A DNA stretch of 20,347 nucleotides from UBA4655 sp964585575 (GCA_964585575.1 CAZPEM010000048.1:1-20347); one strand, 5' to 3'. Counted from the first letter of the stretch, positions 6,966-15,267 are shown. Notes: generated by a model from the letters alone, not told the origin. A program made the numbers and translations.

Positions 6966-8038
6966 CCGCAAGCCCGCCGCGACAACGGGGATTCTGGGGC
7001 GACGCCTGGCAGCGTTTCCGCCGGAGGCCGCTCGCCATCGCCGCGGTATCCTTCATCGGCTTCCTGGCGGCGGTCGCGATCCTGGCGCCGGCGATCGCCG
7101 GCACGAAGCCGGTGCTCTGCCGCTACAAGGGAAGGCTCTATGCCCCCTGCCTCGCCTACTTCGACCGCAGGCTCGAGCCCGTGATCTTCACCCAGGACCG
7201 CTTCCGCGGCACCTACCCGGCCAACCTCGCCGCGAAGGATCCCGAGAGCTGGGCCATCTGGCCGCTCGTCTTCCAGGACCCCTTCCGCGCCGTCCGCGCC
7301 GACGAGTGGCCCGGCCGGCCGGCGAACCCGTCCCGCGACCAGGGACGGCCGAGCCGCACGAACCTCTTCGGCACCGACCAGTACGGCGTGGACGTGTTTG
7401 CGAAGATGGTGCACGGCACCACCGTCGCCCTGCTCGTCGGGTTCGTCTCGATGGGGCTCGCGAGCGCGATCGGCATCACCCTCGGCGCCCTCGGGGGCTA
7501 CTTCGGCGGCTGGGCCGACTCGCTCGTCAGCCGCTTCACGGAGGTCGTGATGTGCATCCCCACGCTCATTCTCATCCTCGCGCTCGTGGCGATCGTGGAG
7601 AAGCCGACGATCTGGAAGACGATGGCGATCATCGGGGCGACCAACTGGACGAGCATCGCCCGGCTCACCCGGGGGGAATTCCTGCGGCTGAGGCAGAGCG
7701 AGTTCGTCATGGCGGCACGGGCCGCCGGGGCGGGGCCGCTGCGGATCATGCTGCGGCACATCCTGCCGAATTCGCTCGCGCCCGTGCTCGTGCCGATCAC
7801 CTTCGGAATCGCTTCGGCGATCCTCATCGAGAGCTCGCTGTCGTTCCTCGGGTTCGGCCCCCCGCCCCCGTCGGCGAGCTGGGGCGCCGTGCTCAACGAC
7901 GCGCGAAGCAACCTCTCGATGTGGTGGCTCGTGCTCTTCCCCGGCATGGCGATCTTCCTCACCGTGCTCGCCTACAACCTCGTGGGGGAGGCGCTCCAGG
8001 AGGTCACCGACCCCCGGCTCCGCGAATCCCGCAAGTAG
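6962..8038 (+). CDS. oppC: Peptide ABC transporter permease, OppC/DppC type with YejE-like loop
   Basis: Second channel subunit, 358 residues. It has the OppC_N-type first helix (about 24-46) and a C-terminal permease domain with NLFGTDQYGVDVFAKMVHGT (134-153). The EAA loop (FVMAARAAGAGPLRIMLRHI) is at 248-267, followed by the ESSLSFLGFGPPPPSASWGA segment at 290-309. Between the first helix and the GTDQYG motif lies a periplasmic segment of about 90 residues (48-135). It begins KPVLCRYKGRLYAPCLAYF and so recalls the loop of E. coli YejE rather than that of DppC. Two cysteines in it (C53, C63) could form a disulfide. It overlaps oppB by 4 nt and ends 19 nt before the first ATPase gene. Confidence 0.94.
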   Translation: MTASPPRQRGFWGDAWQRFRRRPLAIAAVSFIGFLAAVAILAPAIAGTKPVLCRYKGRLYAPCLAYFDRRLEPVIFTQDRFRGTYPANLAAKDPESWAIWPLVFQDPFRAVRADEWPGRPANPSRDQGRPSRTNLFGTDQYGVDVFAKMVHGTTVALLVGFVSMGLASAIGITLGALGGYFGGWADSLVSRFTEVVMCIPTLILILALVAIVEKPTIWKTMAIIGATNWTSIARLTRGEFLRLRQSEFVMAARAAGAGPLRIMLRHILPNSLAPVLVPITFGIASAILIESSLSFLGFGPPPPSASWGAVLNDARSNLSMWWLVLFPGMAIFLTVLAYNLVGEALQEVTDPRLRESRK

Positions 8039-8057
8039 CTCCCCGAACCCGCGGCCC

Positions 8058-9071
8058 ATGCCACTTCTCGAAATCCGAAACCTCGTGACCGCCTTCCACA
8101 CGCCGGCCGGACGCGTGCCGGCGGTGGACGGCGTGTCGCTCTCGATCGAGCGGGGGCGGACGCTCGGGCTCGTCGGAGAGAGCGGCTGCGGCAAGAGCGT
8201 GACGGCGATGAGCGTGCTCGGGCTCGTGGCGGCGCCGGGCGTGATCGAGCAGGGGGAGATCCTGCTGGCGACCGACGGCCGGCCGGTCGATCTCGTGACA
8301 CTGCCGGAAAAGGAGATGCGGAAGGTCCGCGGCGGAAAGGTCGGCATGATCTTCCAGGAGCCGATGACGAGCCTGAACCCCGTCTTCACCATCGGCGACC
8401 AGGTGGCCGAGGCCGTGCTGCTGCACCGGAAAACGAGCCGCGAGGCCGCGCGGGCGAGGGCGCTCGAGATGCTCAGGCTCGTCAGGATCGCCGACCCGGA
8501 GCGACGGCTCGACGAGTATCCGCACCAGCTCTCCGGCGGCATGCGGCAGCGGGTGATGATCGCGATGGCGCTCGCCTGCGAGCCGGCGCTCGTGATCGCC
8601 GACGAGCCGACGACGGCGCTCGACGTCACGATCCAGGCGCAGATCCTCGAACTGCTCTCCGATCTGCGGAGGCGGCTCGGCACCGCGATCCTCCTGATCA
8701 CCCACGACCTCGGCGTCGTGGCGGAAACATGCGACCATGTCGCCGTGATGTACGCCGGGAAGATCGTCGAAACGGCCCCGGCGAGCACGCTCTTCACGCG
8801 GCCGATGCATCCCTACACGATCGGCCTGCTCGCGGCGCGGCCCGATGGCGCGGCCCGCGGACCGCTGCGGACGATCCCCGGCATGGTGCCGCCGCCGCGG
8901 GAGTTTCCGGCCGGCTGCAGGTTCCACCCAAGGTGTCGCTACGCCCGGCTCGGGCCGCAGGCGGGCGGCACGGCCCCCGATTGTTCCGGGGAGCCGCCGG
9001 AGCTCCGCGAGGTCGAGCCCGGGCACTTCGTCCGCTGCCACTACGCGGAAAGGCTCGAGAGCCCGTCATGA
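8058..9071 (+). CDS. oppD: Peptide ABC transporter ATP-binding protein, OppD/DppD type
   Basis: Cytoplasmic ATPase that powers uptake together with the next gene product. The 337 residues show Walker A GESGCGKS (40-47), the Q-loop at Q100 (FQEPMTSLNP), signature LSGGMRQR (158-165), Walker B LVIADE (178-183), D-loop TALD and switch His216. The C-terminal oligopeptide-transporter extension contains HPYT (251-254) and the cysteine set C287, C293, C309 and C327. In this family such a set can hold an iron-sulfur cluster. No strong SD is seen before the ATG (19 nt after the oppC stop). The stop overlaps the next start by 4 nt. Confidence 0.95.
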   Translation: MPLLEIRNLVTAFHTPAGRVPAVDGVSLSIERGRTLGLVGESGCGKSVTAMSVLGLVAAPGVIEQGEILLATDGRPVDLVTLPEKEMRKVRGGKVGMIFQEPMTSLNPVFTIGDQVAEAVLLHRKTSREAARARALEMLRLVRIADPERRLDEYPHQLSGGMRQRVMIAMALACEPALVIADEPTTALDVTIQAQILELLSDLRRRLGTAILLITHDLGVVAETCDHVAVMYAGKIVETAPASTLFTRPMHPYTIGLLAARPDGAARGPLRTIPGMVPPPREFPAGCRFHPRCRYARLGPQAGGTAPDCSGEPPELREVEPGHFVRCHYAERLESPS

Positions 9072-10135
9072 AGCCGTTCCTCGACATCCGCGACCTCACG
9101 GTGCATTTCCCGATCCGCAAGGGCGTGTTGCGGAGGGTCGTCGGGGCCGTGCGTGCCGTCGACGGTGTCTCCTTCTCGATTTCGAAAGGGGAAACGCTCG
9201 GCCTCGTCGGCGAGAGCGGCTGCGGCAAGACGACGGCTGGACGGAGCATCCTGCGGCTCGTCGAGCCGACCGGCGGGAGCGTCCATCTCGACGGCGTCGA
9301 TCTCCGCTCGCTCTCGGGCAAGAGCCTGCGGGCGATGCGGCGGCGGATGCAGATCGTCTTCCAGGATCCCTACGGCTCGCTCAATCCGAGGCTCACCGTG
9401 CGGTCGCTCCTCGAGGAAGGGCTCGTGATCCACCGGATGGGCGACGCGGCGGCACGGGCCGAGCGGATGCGGCGGGCGCTCGACCGGACCGGCATGCCGG
9501 CCGCCGCCCTCGACCGCTACCCTCACGAATTCTCCGGCGGCCAGCGGCAGCGGATCGCGATCGCGAGGGCGCTGGTGCTCGAGCCGGAGTTCGTGGTGCT
9601 CGACGAGCCCATCTCCGCGCTCGACGTCTCGATCCAGGCCCAGGTGATCAACCTGCTGGCGGACCTGCGTCGCGAGCTCGGCCTGACCTATCTCTTCATC
9701 TCGCACGACTTGTCGGTCGTCGAATACCTCTCCGATCGGGTCGCCGTGATGTATCTCGGACGGATCGTGGAGACAGCGACGGCCGGGCAGCTCTATGCCA
9801 CACCGCTTCATCCCTACACGATCGCGCTCTTTTCGGCGGTCCCGACGGTCGATCCGGCGAAGCGGAGGTCTCGGATCGTGCTCCCTGGCGACGTGCCGAG
9901 CCCGGCCCGCCCGCCCGCCGGCTGCCGGTTTCACCCGCGCTGCCCGATCGCCGAGGCGGCCTGCCGCGAGGTCGATCCGCCGGAAGTGTCGCTCGACGGA
10001 CACCGCGTCCACTGCCACGTGGCCGCCCGCGAACTCGACGCGTGCGGCGGCGACGAACGCCAGGCCTCCGCCCGCATGACGAGCCTCGTCGCCGCCACGC
10101 AAAACGCAGGTCGCGAGGGACATCGGCAGCCGTGA
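9068..10135 (+). CDS. oppF: Peptide ABC transporter ATP-binding protein, OppF/DppF type
   Basis: Second ATPase of the importer, 355 residues. Motifs: Walker A GESGCGKT (48-55), Q99 in FQDPYGSLNP, signature FSGGQRQR (155-162), Walker B FVVLDE (175-180), SALD and switch His213. The FQDPYGSLNPR form of the Q-loop is typical of the F-type subunit, which distinguishes it from its D-type neighbour. The C-terminal extension again has four cysteines (C286, C292, C299, C316). About 35 residues after the last Cys are low-complexity and beyond the usual family end. It is last in the operon: a hairpin follows the stop codon at once. Confidence 0.95.
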   Translation: MKPFLDIRDLTVHFPIRKGVLRRVVGAVRAVDGVSFSISKGETLGLVGESGCGKTTAGRSILRLVEPTGGSVHLDGVDLRSLSGKSLRAMRRRMQIVFQDPYGSLNPRLTVRSLLEEGLVIHRMGDAAARAERMRRALDRTGMPAAALDRYPHEFSGGQRQRIAIARALVLEPEFVVLDEPISALDVSIQAQVINLLADLRRELGLTYLFISHDLSVVEYLSDRVAVMYLGRIVETATAGQLYATPLHPYTIALFSAVPTVDPAKRRSRIVLPGDVPSPARPPAGCRFHPRCPIAEAACREVDPPEVSLDGHRVHCHVAARELDACGGDERQASARMTSLVAATQNAGREGHRQP

Positions 10136-10137
10136 AT

Positions 10138-10168
10138 CGGGCGTATTCGTTCGACCCGAACACGCCCG
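10138..10168 (+). terminator. Hairpin directly after the transporter operon
   Basis: CGGGCGT (10138-10144) pairs with ACGCCCG (10162-10168), and inside it GTTCG (10149-10153) pairs with CGAAC (10157-10161) around a 3-nt loop, leaving a 4-nt bulge on one side. It starts 3 nt after the oppF stop codon. No U-tract follows, so it may stop transcription weakly, protect the mRNA 3' end, or both. The remaining 10169-10255 holds only the leader of the next gene. Confidence 0.6.
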
Positions 10169-10255
10169 TTGCTGCGGGGCGGCGCTCGAGGGCCGGCCGG
10201 GCCATGGAAACAATCGCTGCCATCTGAAAGAATGCCTCGAAAGGAGCCGCCGAGC

Positions 10256-11086
10256 ATGCGACCGCCTGGATCATCGTTGACTGACTCCTCGTGGACTCAC
10301 TCCCGCTCGATCGTCGTTGCGATCGCGGCGATCGGCCTGCCGCTGGCCCCAACGCAGGCGGCCGACGGAGCGGCTGCGATCGGCCCGTTGCGGGCGGAAC
10401 TCGTGCACCAGTGGGACCTCAACAAGGACGGCACGATCGACGAGTCGGAAGCGGAAGTCGCCCGCGCGAAGATGCGTCGGGCGAGGCGGCAGCTCGAGGA
10501 GCAGGCCGCGGCCGAGAAGCCGCTCTTTCCCGACCCCAACCGGGACGATTCGCCGGCAAGGCCTCCACGCGACGAAGCTCTCGATCCCCCGAAAAACAAT
10601 CCTGCGGAAGGAGACCCGCTTGGCGAGGCATTTCGTCCGGTGAAGCCGCCGGCGCCGAAGCCCGATGGCGAGCGGTCCGCTCGCGACGCCCCCGGTCGGG
10701 ATCGAGATCTCAACGCCGGCCGCCCGGTGAACGATGGCCGTCGCCCGCCGAACGGCCCGGTTCCGCGAGAGAAGATGGGGATGGGAGGCGTGGTCAGCGG
10801 CGGCGTGCGGGCGGGAGCACCTGCGCTTCGGCCCGGATATGGGGCGAACGGTCCGAAGGTCGATCTGAACGCCGGCAGGCTCCCCGCGGGACTCCCCCCG
10901 GCCCGCGGCATGCCTCCGCAGGTCGGCTCCGCCCCTTTCCGCAGCGGTGTTCCGGGCAGCGGTCAAGCCCGGGGCCGCGACCTGCGTGGAACGGCCGCGG
11001 AGGCGGGTGCCGTCGAGTCGCCGAGGGCCCCCCTTCTGCCTTCTTCGCCGACCCGGGTCACGGCCGATGACTTCGGCCTGCCGTGA
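10256..11086 (+). CDS. Secreted Pro/Arg-rich protein with one EF-hand
   Basis: A 276-residue protein of unknown role, probably exported. The start at 10256 is preceded by AAGGAG (10241-10246) at good spacing; in-frame ATGs at 10232 and 10169 are less well supported. A basic stretch and hydrophobic run (about 17-34) with cleavage near TQA (residue 35) suggest a Sec signal peptide with a long N-region. A single canonical EF-hand loop follows, DLNKDGTIDESE (54-65), with acidic or polar ligands at positions 1, 3, 5, 7, 9 and 12. The remainder is low-complexity, rich in Pro, Arg, Gly and Ala, with DLNAGR appearing twice. EF-hands of this type occur often in planctomycete exported proteins. Calcium binding is inferred; no enzymatic domain is visible. 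Confidence 0.75.
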   Translation: MRPPGSSLTDSSWTHSRSIVVAIAAIGLPLAPTQAADGAAAIGPLRAELVHQWDLNKDGTIDESEAEVARAKMRRARRQLEEQAAAEKPLFPDPNRDDSPARPPRDEALDPPKNNPAEGDPLGEAFRPVKPPAPKPDGERSARDAPGRDRDLNAGRPVNDGRRPPNGPVPREKMGMGGVVSGGVRAGAPALRPGYGANGPKVDLNAGRLPAGLPPARGMPPQVGSAPFRSGVPGSGQARGRDLRGTAAEAGAVESPRAPLLPSSPTRVTADDFGLP

Positions 11087-11123
11087 TCGCCCTGGACGGC
11101 ACCTTGCTCGTTCAGAGTATTGA

Positions 11124-11156
11124 TCGCCGATTGACGCACTCGCCGATTGACGCCAC
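11124..11156. repeat. Two tandem 16-17-bp units (TCGCCGATTGACGC)
   Basis: TCGCCGATTGACGCAC (11124-11139) is followed at once by an almost identical unit (11140-11156, one extra C). They lie in the 176-nt spacer before the TPM gene. Further TTGACG copies lie at 11181-11186 (direct) and 11207-11212 (inverted), so the hexamer occurs four times within about 80 bp. This could be an operator array, but chance and repeat slippage are not excluded. Confidence 0.6.
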
Positions 11157-11180
11157 TCCCGCTTCGACGACTCCCCCTCT

Positions 11181-11219
11181 TTGACGTCACACCGACGAGC
11201 CGGTAGCGTCAAGGTTTTT
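11181..11219 (+). promoter_or_regulatory. Inverted TTGACG/CGTCAA with T5 tract: promoter or terminator
   Basis: TTGACG (11181-11186) and CGTCAA (11207-11212) can pair, with an inner ACCG/CGGT pairing (11191-11194 with 11201-11204), followed by GG and TTTTT (11215-11219). Read as RNA, this resembles an intrinsic terminator for the EF-hand gene upstream. Read as DNA, TTGACG could be a -35 box with TAGCGT (11204-11209) as a weak -10, 17 nt apart, for the TPM gene at 11263. The two readings are not exclusive and I cannot choose between them. Confidence 0.4.
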
Positions 11220-11262
11220 CGCTCCCGTTTTGCCGGGGGCGGTTCGTCCCGGGAGTCAGGGC

Positions 11263-13845
11263 ATGCGTGGAACGTGGCGTCCTTCGTCGGTCGTGCTCGC
11301 TTGGATCGTCCTGACCGCCGCACCGGCTGCGATCGCCGACGAACGTCCCGCGGCGGTGGCCGCCCCGCTCGTCTCACCGTCGGACGCCGGCCGGGTGTTC
11401 GTATCGGGCGCCGGTGGCACGTTCCAGAAGGTCCGTGAGGCCGTCGCGAAGGCCAAGCAGGAGACCGGCCGCGACTACAGGGTGTTCGTGCTCGGAACCG
11501 CCGGCACCGATCCCGACGCGGCAGAGAAGGCCCTCGACACGATCCTGGATCGCTGGCGGGCCTCCGAGGCGGCCGGCTTCGACCCGTCCAACGACATCAC
11601 GATCCTGCTCGACGTCGGCGGCCGCTCGCTCGCGTACCGTGCGCCGTGGGGACTCGAGGTCGTCGCCGGGCTCGACAAGGACACGATCAAGAAGCACCTG
11701 ATCGAACGGGTGTTCGTGCCGAAGGCGAAAGACGGCCTCTACGACGAGGGCCTCGCCGATCTCGTGACCGCGACTGAAGACTGGGTGAAGCAGCGCAAGG
11801 ACCGCGACATCGCGAGGGCCGAGGCGGCGAGGGTGTTTCGCACCCGCACGCTGCCGATCGGCGCCGCCGCGGCCGCCGGTTTCGGGGGGATCGCCCTGTT
11901 CTTCCTCCAGCGGGCGAGGCACGACCGCGCGATGCAGGCGGCCCGCAAGAAGCTCGCCGAGTTCAAGGGGGAGGTCGTAGCGCTGTCCGACCTGCTCGAC
12001 TCGCAGCAGGAGCGGCACCGCATGCTTCCCCACTCCGACCCCGACTTCAAGACGCCGATGGAGGGACTCACCCGCGTGGCCTACGACGGCGTGCAGCAGT
12101 CGGTGAGAACCTACCGCGAGCGGTGGCTCTCGCTCATGGACATCTGGGAAAAGGCACAGGCCCAGATCGACGCGGAATGGTTCCTCGGCACCGCCTCGGC
12201 GGAAAAGGCGCTCGCGATGCTCGACGCGGCCGACGCGCGACCGCCGCTCGACGAGGTCGCGGCCGCATGCCGACTTCCCCTCGACACGCTCGAGTCGGCC
12301 CACGAGAAGGCCCGCGAGGCCGCGTCGCGGCTCGAGTCTGCGATTTCCTCGGCGAAGGAACGGGCGGCGGCGATAGCAAAACGCGGCCGCTCCGCGGCGA
12401 TCTTTCAGCAGCCATTGGCGTCGGCCGATCGGGCCCTCGGGATCGCACGGGCCGAACTCGAGTCCGACCCGGTCGCAGCCGGTGGTCGGCTCGACGAGGC
12501 GGAGTCGTCGCTGGCCGAGATGGTCGGTCGCATCGAACGGCTCGAAGGCATCGACGACCGATCGACGCGGGCGGCCGAGGAAGCCGAACGCATCACCCGC
12601 AAGGTCGCGGCTCGTCGCGCCGAGGGCTGGCTGCTCTCGGAGCCGGGCGCCGATCCCGACGAGCCCCTGGCGCAGGCCCGCTCGCAGCTCGAGACCGCCG
12701 CCGGACTGCTCGACGCCGGCGAACTCGACTCGGCCGAGCGGCATGTCGTGCGCGGGGAGCAGCTCGTCGCCGAGGCCGACGCGGTCCTCGAAAGCGTGAT
12801 CGCGGCGAAGGCGCGGGTGGAGGACCTGCTTCCGGGCTGCGAAACCAGGCTCGAATCACTCCGTTCCCGACACGGCCAGGCGGAGCGGGCGTTCGAGCAC
12901 CTCGCGGTGGAATACGCGGAGGCTTCCTGGAGCGACGTCGCCGGAAACATCGGCAAGGCCTCCGAGGGCTTGAACCGCGCGGGGGAGCTGGTGGTGGCGG
13001 CGAGGGAGGCGACCACGCCGAATCTTCAGCACTACTTCCGGGGAGTGGCACTCGCGGAAGAGGCCGTGAGACAGGCGGACTGGGTCGATGGATGCTACAC
13101 CGCCGTGACCGACCGCCGCGCGGAACTCGACGAGCTTCGCGGGTCACTGCCCGCCCGAACCGAGGCGGTCGCGAGGAAGGCTGCCGAGCTGCTCGCGGGC
13201 CTCGAGCGGCAGCGGACCGACCGGCTACGGGCCAACGAGCGGGCCCGCGAGGCGAGGGAACTCGTTCGGGTGGCCGCCGAGAGCTTCTCCCGCCCGCGGC
13301 CGGATCTCCGGGAGGTGGCGGCGATGGTCGATGCGGCCGACCAAACCGTCGATCGCGCGAGGGAACTCGCCGAGGAGGACGAGCGGCTCGCGCGGCAGGC
13401 GATCCACGAGATCGAGGAGACCGAAAACCAGATTCGACGCATCGCCTCGTGGTACGAGGAGGGCGTGTCGGTCGACGTGCACGCCGCCTCGGGGATGAGC
13501 GAGCAGGCGAAGGGCCTGCTCGGACGGCAACGATACGAGGAGGCGATCAAACTCGCCGCCGAAGCGGCCGTCCAGGCCCGGCATGCCTACGCAGCCGCCA
13601 CGGCCGAGGCAGCGCGGCGGCGGCAGCACCGTCTCGCGGAAATCCAGCGGCGGCAGCTCGAGGAATCGTTTGCCCGGATGAGCCGTGGCGCCGGGCCGTG
13701 GGTGATCCAGCTCCCTGGTGGCCGGTTCGCCGGACCCGACCCTTGGCGGTCGCTGCGGGTGCCCGGGCTCGGCATGGGCGGCGGTTCGGGATCCCGCACG
13801 AGCTCGTCGAGTTGGTCGAACGACACCGTGCAGGTTCGCTGGTAG
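11263..13845 (+). CDS. TPM-domain membrane protein with long coiled-coil region
   Basis: An 860-residue protein in four parts. First, a signal peptide with a hydrophobic run (9-21) and likely cleavage after AIA (about 25). Second, a TPM-like domain (about 40-170): TFQKVREAVAKAKQETGRDY, then VFVLGTAG and the DITILLDVGGRSLAYRAPWGLE strand region, as in the YgcG/TLP18.3 family. Third, one transmembrane helix (about 197-215), followed by RARHDR. Fourth, about 620 residues of Ala/Glu/Arg-rich helix, predicted coiled coil or spectrin-like, ending in a Gly/Ser-rich tail (GMGGGSGSRTSSSSWS). By topology the TPM domain is extracytoplasmic and the helical part cytoplasmic. Bacterial TPM proteins are poorly characterised and often end in Gly/Ser-rich tails, but rarely with such a long helical insert. 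The start at 11263 is preferred over 11230 because it gives a normal signal peptide; the SD is weak. Confidence 0.8.
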   Translation: MRGTWRPSSVVLAWIVLTAAPAAIADERPAAVAAPLVSPSDAGRVFVSGAGGTFQKVREAVAKAKQETGRDYRVFVLGTAGTDPDAAEKALDTILDRWRASEAAGFDPSNDITILLDVGGRSLAYRAPWGLEVVAGLDKDTIKKHLIERVFVPKAKDGLYDEGLADLVTATEDWVKQRKDRDIARAEAARVFRTRTLPIGAAAAAGFGGIALFFLQRARHDRAMQAARKKLAEFKGEVVALSDLLDSQQERHRMLPHSDPDFKTPMEGLTRVAYDGVQQSVRTYRERWLSLMDIWEKAQAQIDAEWFLGTASAEKALAMLDAADARPPLDEVAAACRLPLDTLESAHEKAREAASRLESAISSAKERAAAIAKRGRSAAIFQQPLASADRALGIARAELESDPVAAGGRLDEAESSLAEMVGRIERLEGIDDRSTRAAEEAERITRKVAARRAEGWLLSEPGADPDEPLAQARSQLETAAGLLDAGELDSAERHVVRGEQLVAEADAVLESVIAAKARVEDLLPGCETRLESLRSRHGQAERAFEHLAVEYAEASWSDVAGNIGKASEGLNRAGELVVAAREATTPNLQHYFRGVALAEEAVRQADWVDGCYTAVTDRRAELDELRGSLPARTEAVARKAAELLAGLERQRTDRLRANERAREARELVRVAAESFSRPRPDLREVAAMVDAADQTVDRARELAEEDERLARQAIHEIEETENQIRRIASWYEEGVSVDVHAASGMSEQAKGLLGRQRYEEAIKLAAEAAVQARHAYAAATAEAARRRQHRLAEIQRRQLEESFARMSRGAGPWVIQLPGGRFAGPDPWRSLRVPGLGMGGGSGSRTSSSSWSNDTVQVRW

Positions 13846-13935
13846 CGGTTTCGTCCGTCATCTCGGGCGAACAGCCGGCCGGCAGGATCGGCAAGGAGCA
13901 TGGACGGCGGACACGTCGCCGGTCAGACCGGGAAG

Positions 13936-13951
13936 GCCGCGGCATCGCGGC
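13936..13951. terminator. Small perfect hairpin in the spacer after the TPM gene
   Basis: GCCGCG (13936-13941) and CGCGGC (13946-13951) form a 6-bp stem with a GCAT loop. No T-run follows, so terminator function is uncertain. The 252-nt spacer 13846-14097 also holds GCCGGCCGGC (13874-13883) and an 11-nt palindrome GAAACCGTTTC (13994-14004). I see no gene in it. Confidence 0.3.
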
Positions 13952-14097
13952 AGTCGAGCGAAGCTGCGGCGGTGCGGCGGTGTCGGCGACGATGAAACCG
14001 TTTCTTCCAGTGAGACGGGTCGTGACGACGATGATGCCTCCCATTGGGGGCCGCCGTCGGTGCGGCCGCCGGTGGTCGCGCAGGCAGGGAGGGGATC

Positions 14098-15267
14098 ATG
14101 GCTCGCTACGGCACGCTGCTACGTTGGGATTCGACACTGGGCACACTCGGGGTCCTCCTCGCGATGGCGTCGGTGAATGCCGACGAGCCCTCCGCCCCAC
14201 CGCTCTCGCAGTCCGCCGTCGCACGGTCGCCGATCCGGCTCGCCGCGCAGCCCAGCGCCACGGGCCGCAGGGTCGCCTCGCGGACGCCGATGCGGAGCAC
14301 CTCCCCGGCGACGAATCAGGCCGCTCCGGCGGCGACCACGGAAGCCGCTCCGAAGAAGCCCGTGCTGATCCCGGGCACGGGAACGCCCGCAAAGAACGCC
14401 GGCGACGACTTCGAGGATGAGAACTGGAAGTGGAACTACCGGCATCCGAAGAGTTCCGAGGAGCAGGACGAACGGGTCCGCAGCCCGATCGGCACGAGCG
14501 TCAACCGCAAGTGGTTCGAGGGGATGAAGCGGGGAACCCCCGACCTCGTGAAGCGGATCGAGCTGCCGAGCCCGGGCCTCGAAGGGAGCACCCACGGCCT
14601 CCTGCTCGCCACGCAGCACGCCGGCATCCCCGGCAAGGTCACCTACCAGATGATGCAGGACGACTTCATCTTCGACAGCGGCCGCTTCATCGGCGGATCC
14701 GGGATGTCCGTGGCCGACAGCCCGAGCATCGTCACCCGTGTCTACCTGCCGCCGTTCGAGCAGTGGGAGAAGCGGACGGGCCCCTCGTTCGGTTTCCGGG
14801 CCGGCTGCTTCACGCACGCGATCATCACGGGCGAGGATCACCCCGACAAGGGCAAGTTCGGCGTCGAGGAGTACTGGCCGGGCATGTTCATCTGCTTCGA
14901 GAAGGGGGACGGCGGAGAGAAGGCCGACGCCGCCCACATCCGCGTCCGCGGCAACCGCAACGGCCGCGAGATCCGCGGCCCCGACGTCAAGGAGCTCGGC
15001 TGGTGGACGCTCGGCATGTCGTTCACGCCGGACGGTCAGATCCACTATTTCGCGAGCCCCGGCGTCGACGAACTCACGATGGACGACCACATCACCTCGC
15101 AGTTTCCCTACGGCTACAAGACGGAACGGGTGAAGACGTTCTTCTACAACGTGTGCACCCGCGACGACGGCAAGACCTGGAGCACGCCGTGGGTGATCGA
15201 CGACCCGCAGATGTTCTTCGTGAAGCGTCCACAGGTGGCCGGTTCGAAGAGCGGCACGAACCGCTGA
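14098..15267 (+). CDS. Secreted protein of unknown function
   Basis: A 389-residue exported protein without a domain I recognise. The start at 14098 follows GGGAGGGG (14087-14094); an in-frame ATG at 14044 lacks an RBS. The hydrophobic run TLGTLGVLLAMASVNA predicts signal cleavage after residue 28. Residues 30-100 are a low-complexity Ala/Pro/Ser/Thr linker. Residues 105-380 look folded and aromatic-rich, e.g. NWKWNYRHP, RVYLPPFEQWEKRTGPSFGF, EYWPGMFICFEKGDG, LGWWTLGMSFTPDGQIHYFASPG and DGKTWSTPWVIDDPQMFF. The alternating beta-like segments and the phrase 'DGQIHYFASPG' suggest a beta-rich, perhaps carbohydrate- or laminin-G-like fold, which is a guess. The gene ends 91 nt before the convergent glpD stop. 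Confidence 0.8.
   Translation: MARYGTLLRWDSTLGTLGVLLAMASVNADEPSAPPLSQSAVARSPIRLAAQPSATGRRVASRTPMRSTSPATNQAAPAATTEAAPKKPVLIPGTGTPAKNAGDDFEDENWKWNYRHPKSSEEQDERVRSPIGTSVNRKWFEGMKRGTPDLVKRIELPSPGLEGSTHGLLLATQHAGIPGKVTYQMMQDDFIFDSGRFIGGSGMSVADSPSIVTRVYLPPFEQWEKRTGPSFGFRAGCFTHAIITGEDHPDKGKFGVEEYWPGMFICFEKGDGGEKADAAHIRVRGNRNGREIRGPDVKELGWWTLGMSFTPDGQIHYFASPGVDELTMDDHITSQFPYGYKTERVKTFFYNVCTRDDGKTWSTPWVIDDPQMFFVKRPQVAGSKSGTNR

Noticed and set aside
12123..14420. A 765-codon plus-strand open frame overlapping the TPM gene
   Set aside because: Arg/Gly-rich out-of-frame shadow crossing a real stop, a spacer and the next start; no domain.
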